DNA from: M30B19 sp041688615
GTDB taxonomy: Bacteria; Planctomycetota; Planctomycetia; Pirellulales; Pirellulaceae
DNA length: 8,964 nucleotides
Direction of reading: 5' to 3'
NCBI GenBank assembly: GCA_041688615.1
Contig: JBDNHU010000197.1
Span: 1 to 8,964, forward strand
Notes under the pieces: model-generated
What the model saw: the letters and a program-made list of their open reading frames with translations, nothing else
What the model was told of the DNA's origin: nothing
Database searches by the model: none
Part shown: one piece after another, positions 1-5,709 of the stretch
Layout of the letters: every line of letters starts with the position of its first letter
Position numbering within the stretch: position 1 is the stretch's first letter
Position numbers and translations under genes: made by a program

Positions 1-798
1 GCAGATGCTTTACAAGCTTTGGAACAACGGTCCCAGGAACTGCAGCAGGCAATCGACCAGAATCAACCGACTCCATCAGCACCGACCTCAGCACCGACAT
101 CAGCCACAGAATCGCCGCAGCCTGAAGCTGAAGGACAGAACGAAGTACCATCACAGGATCCGTCGAAGGGTGATCCTCAAACTGCTGCCGGTCAATCATC
201 CGAGCCGTCGACCAAGGGGGCGCCTGCTTCGGGGAAAGCGAGTGCTGGTTTAGGGGGCAAGTCACAGGATGCGTTGCGGGGTGCTTTAGGTGAACTGCTG
301 AGTCCTGCCGACAAGGCAAGGATGTTGGATCAATTGGATCGACAGCAACGCAGAGACAATGCAGACACTTCACCCGGCGAAAGTGGGAATCCAGCAGGCC
401 AGCAAGGTTCTAATCCGCAGGCTCTTTCTCAAGGGACCGATAGTTTGTCCCAGGCCGCCAAGCGTTTGGCAAGTCAAATGAATCGGCAGCGGCAGTCGGA
501 ATCCAGCAGCCAATCCAGCAGTGAATCCAGCAGTGAATCCAGTGTCCAATCGCAGGCAGTAAAGCCGAGCCCATCAGGTCAAAGCCGCCAGTCGTTTTCA
601 GGGAATGGGGAAGGTCCGGCAGGGGGTTCGGTGGCAAGGACGGTTGACTTGGAAACCGAAACATCGTCCAGAGATTGGGGACGATTGCGGAAGCAGTCAG
701 CAGAAGATGTGGTGGACGGTTCGCGGGAATCGGTGTCGCCTCGATACCGACAGCAGGTAGATGCTTACTTCAAAATTCTATCCCAGCAAAGGAAGTAG
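1..798 (+). CDS. C-terminal part of a Q/S-rich hypothetical protein (5' end outside window)
   Basis: The reading frame is open from the first base of the window (A-D-A-L-Q-A-L-E-Q-R...), so this is almost certainly the 3' part (265 codons) of a longer gene. A TTG at 19 could be misread as a start, but nothing supports it. The visible protein is hydrophilic and low in complexity: a Gln-rich helix-like start, a P/T/S-rich stretch, a short ordered patch with LGELLSPADKARMLDQLDRQ near codons 96-115, then a run of Ser/Gln/Glu. The last 40 residues are ordered again, with DWG at 673-681 and SPRYRQQVDAYFKILSQQ near the end. I recall this type of tail at the C-terminus of large planctomycete coiled-coil membrane proteins encoded next to toroid-repeat proteins and MoxR/VWA genes; that link is from memory, not from a search. 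No membrane segment or catalytic motif is visible here. Its stop is 1 nt before the next gene's likely start, which implies co-transcription and coupled translation. Function unknown. Confidence 0.8.
   Translation, partial: ADALQALEQRSQELQQAIDQNQPTPSAPTSAPTSATESPQPEAEGQNEVPSQDPSKGDPQTAAGQSSEPSTKGAPASGKASAGLGGKSQDALRGALGELLSPADKARMLDQLDRQQRRDNADTSPGESGNPAGQQGSNPQALSQGTDSLSQAAKRLASQMNRQRQSESSSQSSSESSSESSVQSQAVKPSPSGQSRQSFSGNGEGPAGGSVARTVDLETETSSRDWGRLRKQSAEDVVDGSRESVSPRYRQQVDAYFKILSQQRK
76..111 (+). repeat. 12-bp tandem repeat (about 3 units) inside the partial first gene
   Basis: Units at 76-87 and 88-99 (tcagcaccgacc / tcagcaccgaca) differ by one base. A third, degraded unit follows at 100-111. 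Each unit adds four codons, giving an S/A/P/T-rich segment, so it is probably a disordered linker that varies in length without breaking the frame. Confidence 0.7.
499..546 (+). repeat. 12-bp tandem repeat (4 units) encoding a Ser-rich tract
   Basis: Four consecutive 12-bp units (499-510, 511-522, 523-534, 535-546) are variants of gaatccagcagt. Each codes for Glu/Gln-Ser-Ser-Ser. The first three units differ by one or two bases and the fourth is degenerate. The result is a Ser-rich low-complexity stretch between the ordered middle patch and the conserved-looking C-terminal tail of the first gene. Confidence 0.8.
790..795 (+). promoter_or_regulatory. Ribosome binding site AGGAAG that decides the start of the toroid protein
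   Basis: AGGAAG lies inside the last codons of the upstream gene, 4 nt before a GTG at 800 and 10 nt before an ATG at 806, both in frame. The in-frame ATG at 761 lies upstream of this site and would place a non-signal-like sequence before the signal peptide. Spacing measured from the GGA core (6 nt to GTG, 12 nt to ATG) favours GTG at 800. Confidence 0.55.
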
Positions 799-799
799 C

Positions 800-1954
800 G
801 TGTCCATGTTTTCCAAGCTTTTGGTCAGTAAGATTGCGTTGTTGCTATGCTGTGCGCTAACCCCGTTGACCAAGGCTGCTGTGTGGCAGGGCGACGACTT
901 GGTTGATGGCAGTGGTCAGTCAAAGTCGATAGCGGTTGCCAACCAAGACTTAGTGGTATCCAACGAGCGGGACGAGGTGGATGACGCCATTGATCGGGCG
1001 ATTGAATTCTTGTTGAAACAACAGGGTGAGAATGGCTCATTCTATCAGTCAAGTCACAGTACAACGATGTCGGCTTTGGGCGTCATGGCTTTGGCCAGTG
1101 TCGGTACGACTGCAACTCAAAATGATGCACGCTCTATTGCCATGCGAAAGGCTCTAGATTTCGTTCTGTTGGAAAAGCAACAAAACGATGAAGGCTATTT
1201 TGGGGAAAGTGATGGTTCGCGGATGTATGGTCATGGCATCATCACCTTGATGCTGTCGGAAATGTTGGGGATGGGGGCCGATCAGCAACAGGATGCATTG
1301 ATTCAACAGCGTTGCCAACGTGGGATTGATTTGATTCTCAAATCGCAGCGGCAAAAGAAGCCTGCAGCGTATCAGGGGGGATGGCGTTACACGCCCGACG
1401 CCAAGGATTCTGATCTTTCGATTTCAGTGTGGCAAGTGATGGCCTTGCGTTCGGCTAAGACCGATGGAATGGATATCCCCAATGATTCGATCGGACAAGC
1501 AATCGCCTATTTCAAGCGATCTTGTACCTCGCCGCTAGATGCTCAGGGGGTGCCTATCCAGAAAGAGGCTGGATTTTCTTACACTCCAGGGAACAATAAC
1601 ATTCAATTCACAATGACCGCTGCGGGATTGCTGGCCATGCAAGTGTGCGGGCAATATGATTCGTCGCTGGTGGAGAAATCTGCCGAATGGTTGTTGGAAC
1701 ATCCACCCAAAGTTGGCGAACGATTCTTTTACTATGGAACCTACTATTACGCGCAAGGAATGTATCAACGCGGCGGAAAGTATGCTAACCAATCCCGCAA
1801 ACAAGTAAGTGATGTTTTGCTGGGGCAACAAAAGGCCGATGGCAGTTGGGCAGGGCAGGGTGAAGAAGCGGGAGCCGGACCTGTCTACACAACTTGCCTG
1901 GCAATTCTAAGTCTTAGTGTTAAGTATCACTACTTGCCGATCTATCAAAAATAA
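800..1954 (+). CDS. Exported prenyltransferase/squalene-cyclase-like alpha/alpha-toroid repeat protein
   Basis: The product is 384 aa from GTG 800 (382 from ATG 806; a start at 761 would overlap the upstream gene by 38 nt). The N-terminus is a signal peptide: basic start, hydrophobic core IALLLCCAL, and a likely signal peptidase I site at T-K-A (residue 26), so the protein should act outside the cytoplasmic membrane. The rest consists of helix-hairpin repeats of the terpene cyclase/prenyltransferase toroid type. Typical repeat hallmarks are QQGENGSF (about 74-81), QGGWRYTPDAKDSDLSISVW (about 192-211), GFSYTPGNNN (about 258-267) and QQKADGSW (about 343-350). The acidic DxDD motif of squalene-hopene cyclases is absent: the comparable site reads D-S-D-L-S, where planctomycete relatives, as I recall them, also have DLS. 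Cyclase activity is therefore unlikely, and a binding or scaffold role is more plausible. It is expressed with the upstream Q/S-rich gene. Fold confidence is high; biochemical role is unknown. Confidence 0.88.
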   Translation: MSMFSKLLVSKIALLLCCALTPLTKAAVWQGDDLVDGSGQSKSIAVANQDLVVSNERDEVDDAIDRAIEFLLKQQGENGSFYQSSHSTTMSALGVMALASVGTTATQNDARSIAMRKALDFVLLEKQQNDEGYFGESDGSRMYGHGIITLMLSEMLGMGADQQQDALIQQRCQRGIDLILKSQRQKKPAAYQGGWRYTPDAKDSDLSISVWQVMALRSAKTDGMDIPNDSIGQAIAYFKRSCTSPLDAQGVPIQKEAGFSYTPGNNNIQFTMTAAGLLAMQVCGQYDSSLVEKSAEWLLEHPPKVGERFFYYGTYYYAQGMYQRGGKYANQSRKQVSDVLLGQQKADGSWAGQGEEAGAGPVYTTCLAILSLSVKYHYLPIYQK

Positions 1955-1986
1955 TCGACGTTGCTTATGATCGTCACCATCGCTTG

Positions 1987-2019
1987 GGATTTGTGTTGTC
2001 CTTTGAAAGGACGCAATCC
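1987..2019 (+). terminator. Nested hairpin after the toroid gene; possible transcription end without a T-tract
   Basis: An inner palindrome GTCCTTTGAAAGGAC (1998-2012) is enclosed by GGATT (1987-1991) pairing with AATCC (2015-2019). The structure lies 32 nt past the stop codon at 1952-1954. No run of T follows, so it is not a classical intrinsic terminator. It could instead be an RNA end-protecting stem, a protein-binding palindrome, or chance. The pairing is seen in the sequence; the role is inferred. Confidence 0.3.
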
Positions 2020-2126
2020 GCCGGTCGATAGATGACGGGATAAGTGCGGTCCAGAATTGGGTAGCTTCTGCTACAACTGCTTCGCCATTGACGACGATTT
2101 CGACAAGCATGCCAGCGTATAGGTAA

Positions 2127-2156
2127 TTGAAGGAAGTTAGGTAGGTCGCTTATAAT
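2127..2156 (+). promoter_or_regulatory. Sigma70-like promoter for the SNF2 gene
   Basis: TTGAAG at 2127-2132 matches four of six positions of the -35 consensus. After an 18-bp spacer, TATAAT at 2151-2156 matches the -10 consensus perfectly. Transcription would begin near 2163, leaving a leader of about 46 nt before the GTG start at 2209. Its position directly before the only downstream gene supports it. No operator-like repeat is apparent around it. Confidence 0.6.
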
Positions 2157-2193
2157 GCCTGTCGACGGGGAATGTTTTAGGACGAGGTAACGC

Positions 2194-2199
2194 AAGGGA
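2194..2199 (+). promoter_or_regulatory. Ribosome binding site AAGGGA for the SNF2 gene
   Basis: AAGGGA ends 9 nt before the GTG at 2209. An in-frame stop (taa at 2188-2190) lies just upstream, with no other start codon between, so this site supports GTG 2209 as the start. The next in-frame ATG is well over 150 codons downstream, past the zinc finger. Confidence 0.6.
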
Positions 2200-2208
2200 A
2201 ATAGGCTT

Positions 2209-5200
2209 GTGAAGAGTGGATTGGCCGATCAAAGCAAGCATGCTTTTCAAGCAACCGATCGCGACAACGGTGAATCGGTCTTTCAATCAGGTACCATCAA
2301 TTTTGTGGCGGTGGGTACCGGTGGCGCGCGTGCGTTGGTGGAAAGTGGTCCGGGTGAACGCTACATAGTTTCGATAGATTTTTCGGAACTCGCGTTTGGA
2401 GAGTTGTTGATTCATTGCGATTGTTCACAATCCGATTCAGGTTTCAAGTGCGAGCATTGTTGGTCGGTGTTGCGCGCGTTGGACCAAGACTATGATATTG
2501 CATCTACGGGTGATATTGCATCTACGGGTGATATTGCATCTACGGGTGACATTGCATCCACGGATGGCGGTACATCCACGGGCCGCGGTCGGGTGTCAGT
2601 TTATCAAGCTGATCCGGATGAAGTGCTGATTGGTGAACCTTTGCTTCCTAACACCGTGGTTGATATTCGGTCAGCACAAGTCGATGTAAAAAAGCAAGCG
2701 ATTCTAAGCAGCCTGTCGACAAATTCGTGGCAAACGGATTTGATGTTTGTGTCCAAACGCTATGTCGCCAATCGTTCCGATGCATTGGTGGTTCCCACTT
2801 GGAACCGTTCGAACGCCACCCAACAATTGTGGTTTGTTATCGTTGTTTCGGATTTGCTCGGAAACCGGGCTTTCACTGTGCATTTCTTTCAATCCAAACG
2901 TAAGAGAAACGGCAAGTGGGGCGTTCCGGCTAGGCTGAGCCTTTCCAAAGATTCTGTGCGGTGGTTACAGGATGAAGATGAGAAACGGGCGTTGACGATT
3001 CTAAATTGGAATGACAGCGGTTCCCATTATTCCAGCTACTACGGTTCTCACCAGCGGCACCAGTCGCTCAAATTTCAAGAGATGCTTGCGGCAGAGACTA
3101 TCCAGGCACTCAGTGCGACCAATCGTTTCGTCTTGACTCAGACTTTCGATCATTCTTTAACTCAATGCACGCCGATCAATGTCGACGTCCAACGTCCGTG
3201 GAAGTTTGTGGTCCGTCTTAAGTTGAGCGATCAAGAGGATCAAGTGCACTTGGTTCCTGAATTGGTACGCCCGTTTGACGATGACGACGATGACGACGCT
3301 GGCGAAAACCACCCACAAATCGCTGGTGAAAAAGACGCCCTGCCTGTCGATCGTTTGGAACGCCGAGGTATTGCCCAGATCTTGGGGATTTGCGATTCCA
3401 GTGCGGTCTTGTTTGCGGATCAAATCGGAATTATAAACAGGTCCGATATCTCTTGGGTAAGGATCTGGCAGGGACAAAAAACGTTGATCATTGGGCGTCA
3501 CGAATTGGGTGCCTTTCTGCACGCGGTAGGTTCTTTGGAAAATTTTCCTCCGTTGCAATTGGACCCAAGTTTGCAGGTGCCTGAAACCGAAGGTAGCCCT
3601 AGGCCGGTGCTGAAATTAATGAGCGTCAACAAGCACCACTTGAATTTCCAGCTGCAGGTTTCTTTTGCTTATTCGGATCTGACTGTCCTACCAAGTCAAT
3701 TGCATGACAAGGTGTGGTGCGAAGCAGAAGACCGATTGATTGTGCGAAATCGTGAAGCCGAAGCGAAGTTTCTTTCCGATTTGGATAGGTTACCCATCAT
3801 TCCTCCCAGCGGTCGATTCCCCTTCCCGCAAATCAGTAAGAAGTTTTTGCATTCGATCGTCACAGACTTGGTTGAAAAAGGCTGGGAGGTGCTAGCCGAG
3901 GGGAAAACGTTTCGATCGGCCAGTGGTTTTAGTGTCAGCGTTAGTAGCGGAGTTGATTGGTTTGATCTGCAGGCGACGGCCAATTTTTCAGGCCTTGATG
4001 TGGCGTTGCCGGCTCTGCTACAGGCGGTACGTCGTGGCGAAAAATTTGTAGTTTTGGATGACGGAACCCATGGCCTCTTGCCTGAAGACTGGTTGAAGCA
4101 GTTCGCCAGCCTGTCCAATATGGGCACGGTTCAAGGTGGTGCGATTCGTTTTGAACGAAGCCAAGCGTTGTTGCTTGATTTGTTGTTGGCCGAACGTGAT
4201 GAAGTTGCCGTCGACAAGGATTTCTCGAGCTGGTGCAAGAAGTTAAAGGCATTTTCAGGGATTCAAGCTGCGAAGCAACCTAAGGGATTTCAAGGTGAAC
4301 TGCGGACTTATCAACAAGAGGGACTGGGTTGGTTTGGTTTTTTGCAAGACTTTGGGTTCGGCGGTTGTCTAGCCGATGACATGGGTCTTGGCAAAACGAT
4401 CCAAGTCTTAGCGCTCTTGGAAAGTCGGCGAACTCGGCGTCTGAAGTCCGGCCAGAAACGCAAGCCTTCGATTGCGATCGTTCCCAAAAGTCTGATCTTT
4501 AACTGGGTGGATGAAGCAAATAAATTTACGCCCGAGTTGAAAGTTCTTGACTATACAGGCATTAATCGAAAAGAGGTTGCCGATCAGATTCCCCATTGCG
4601 ATCTAGTGGTCACCACTTATTCGACCTTTCGGATTGATATCCAGAGTCTAAAAGATGTTGAATTTGACTACGCGATATTGGATGAAGCGCAAGCGATTAA
4701 AAACCCCTCTTCCCTGGCTTCAAAAGCAGTGCGATTGATTTGCGCCGATCATCGTTTGGCGATGACAGGTACACCCGTCGAAAATCACCTGGGAGACCTT
4801 TGGTCGTTGTTCGATTTCCTGAACCCGAAAATGCTTGGTAGTTCGTTGGCCAGTTGTCGCCGCTTTTCAACAGAATCAGATAATGTTCAATTAAACGCGA
4901 TCAGCCAAGCGTTGCGGCCGTTTATTTTAAGGCGAACCAAAGAACAGGTCTTGACTGAATTGCCGCCCAAAACCGAACAGACCTTGATTTGCGAATTGCC
5001 GCCCAAGCAGAAAAAGTTGTACGACCAGCTTCGTGACCACTATCGTGCCTCGTTATCAAAGAAGGTAAAAGAAGTGGGGATCGCCAAGTCAAAGATCCAT
5101 GTGTTGGAGGCTTTGCTGCGATTACGTCAAGCCGCTTGTGACCCCCGACTGCTTGACCCGAAACAGAAAGTGAAAGGCGCCAAAATTGAACGCTTGATGG

Positions 5201-5682
5201 AGCAACTGTCGGAAGTCATTTCCGAAGGGCACAAAGCGTTAGTGTTTTCGCAGTTTACAAGTTTGTTAGCTTTGGTCAAACAAGAGGTCGAAGCATGCGG
5301 CTGGAATTATGAATACTTGGATGGGAAGTCGTCGAAACGATCTCAGAAAGTCGCGAGATTTCAAAACGATGGTGACTGTCAATTGTTCTTGATTAGTTTA
5401 AAAGCGGGCGGGCACGGATTAAATTTAACGGCCGCGGACTACGTCTATATATTAGATCCGTGGTGGAATCCTGCGGTCGAGGCCCAGGCTGTGGATCGGG
5501 CTCACCGCATGGGACAGCAGAAACCCGTGATGGCCTATCGAATGATCGCCAAGGGGACCGTCGAGGAGAAAATTACTGAAATGCAAGCTTCAAAAAAGGA
5601 ACTGGCCGACGCCGTCATTTCCGCCGACAAAAGTCTGCTGCGAAAAATATCTGCCGAAGACCTGCAGATCTTGTTCGATTAG
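2209..5682 (+). CDS. SWIM zinc finger SNF2-family DNA helicase/translocase
   Basis: The 1157-aa protein is complete and starts at GTG. Order: an N-terminal region with a SWIM zinc finger, C70-x-C72...C81-x-H83; an 18-bp-repeat linker (GDIAST units, about residues 96-125); a long middle region of about 550 residues that should hold the bacterial SNF2-associated domain, with an acidic run D357-D363; then a two-lobe SF2/SNF2 motor. Motor motifs are all present: Q-like GELRTYQQEG (696-705), Walker A MGLGKT (725-730), Ia PKSL (759-762), DEAQ box (825-828), TGTP (853-856), LRPFILRR (902-909), IV VFSQF (1012-1016), V KAGGHGLNL (1065-1073), and VI QAVDRAHRMGQ (1093-1103). These proteins use ATP to translocate on double-stranded DNA and remodel protein-DNA complexes; SWIM fingers bind nucleic acid or protein. 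The length suits SWIM-SNF2 proteins. It appears to be a single-gene unit from its own promoter. The specific cellular role (repair, transcription or defence) cannot be read from the context, which lacks nuclease or methylase partners. Confidence 0.95.
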   Translation: MKSGLADQSKHAFQATDRDNGESVFQSGTINFVAVGTGGARALVESGPGERYIVSIDFSELAFGELLIHCDCSQSDSGFKCEHCWSVLRALDQDYDIASTGDIASTGDIASTGDIASTDGGTSTGRGRVSVYQADPDEVLIGEPLLPNTVVDIRSAQVDVKKQAILSSLSTNSWQTDLMFVSKRYVANRSDALVVPTWNRSNATQQLWFVIVVSDLLGNRAFTVHFFQSKRKRNGKWGVPARLSLSKDSVRWLQDEDEKRALTILNWNDSGSHYSSYYGSHQRHQSLKFQEMLAAETIQALSATNRFVLTQTFDHSLTQCTPINVDVQRPWKFVVRLKLSDQEDQVHLVPELVRPFDDDDDDDAGENHPQIAGEKDALPVDRLERRGIAQILGICDSSAVLFADQIGIINRSDISWVRIWQGQKTLIIGRHELGAFLHAVGSLENFPPLQLDPSLQVPETEGSPRPVLKLMSVNKHHLNFQLQVSFAYSDLTVLPSQLHDKVWCEAEDRLIVRNREAEAKFLSDLDRLPIIPPSGRFPFPQISKKFLHSIVTDLVEKGWEVLAEGKTFRSASGFSVSVSSGVDWFDLQATANFSGLDVALPALLQAVRRGEKFVVLDDGTHGLLPEDWLKQFASLSNMGTVQGGAIRFERSQALLLDLLLAERDEVAVDKDFSSWCKKLKAFSGIQAAKQPKGFQGELRTYQQEGLGWFGFLQDFGFGGCLADDMGLGKTIQVLALLESRRTRRLKSGQKRKPSIAIVPKSLIFNWVDEANKFTPELKVLDYTGINRKEVADQIPHCDLVVTTYSTFRIDIQSLKDVEFDYAILDEAQAIKNPSSLASKAVRLICADHRLAMTGTPVENHLGDLWSLFDFLNPKMLGSSLASCRRFSTESDNVQLNAISQALRPFILRRTKEQVLTELPPKTEQTLICELPPKQKKLYDQLRDHYRASLSKKVKEVGIAKSKIHVLEALLRLRQAACDPRLLDPKQKVKGAKIERLMEQLSEVISEGHKALVFSQFTSLLALVKQEVEACGWNYEYLDGKSSKRSQKVARFQNDGDCQLFLISLKAGGHGLNLTAADYVYILDPWWNPAVEAQAVDRAHRMGQQKPVMAYRMIAKGTVEEKITEMQASKKELADAVISADKSLLRKISAEDLQILFD
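2494..2583 (+). repeat. 18-bp tandem repeat (3 exact, 1 diverged, 1 degenerate unit) in the SNF2 gene
   Basis: Units at 2494-2511, 2512-2529 and 2530-2547 are identical (gatattgcatctacgggt). The unit at 2548-2565 differs at three or so positions, and 2566-2583 is a degenerate fifth copy. Each unit encodes D-I-A-S-T-G/D. The array begins 13 residues after the SWIM finger histidine and forms a Ser/Thr/Gly linker to the next domain. Exact identity of three copies, synonymous sites included, indicates recent slippage or expansion rather than long-conserved protein structure. Confidence 0.93.
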
Positions 5683-5709
5683 AAAATCGTCTGCGTCGCT
5701 AGCGTCAAG

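Noticed and set aside
761..799. Upstream ATG start for the toroid protein at 761
   Set aside because: It would overlap the preceding gene by 38 nt and put a polar stretch before a clear signal peptide. The Shine-Dalgarno sequence lies downstream of it, before 800/806.
1907..2110. 67-codon minus-strand open frame (starting M-L-V-E-I-V-V-N-G-E) between the toroid and SNF2 genes
   Set aside because: The first 30 residues look somewhat protein-like, but there is no ribosome site before the ATG at 2110, the 3' part overlaps the toroid gene, and no family is recognised. It could be a remnant, but support is too weak to annotate.
2494..2583. 18-bp repeats considered as a CRISPR-like or iteron array
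   Set aside because: Units are directly adjacent with no spacers, lie in frame inside the SNF2 gene and encode a linker, so they are a coding tandem repeat.
2209..5682. SNF2 gene considered as part of an anti-phage system (for example DISARM- or Dnd-like)
   Set aside because: The neighbours are a toroid pair, a nucleotidyltransferase-like gene and pepT, with no methylase, phospholipase D, nuclease or integrase. The SWIM-SNF2 architecture is common in bacterial chromosomes.
5675..5704. Possible bidirectional terminator between the convergent SNF2 and nucleotidyltransferase-like genes (CGATT...AATCG and the palindrome CGCTAGCG)
   Set aside because: The stems are only 4-5 bp with no T-tract on either strand, so they are not distinguishable from chance.
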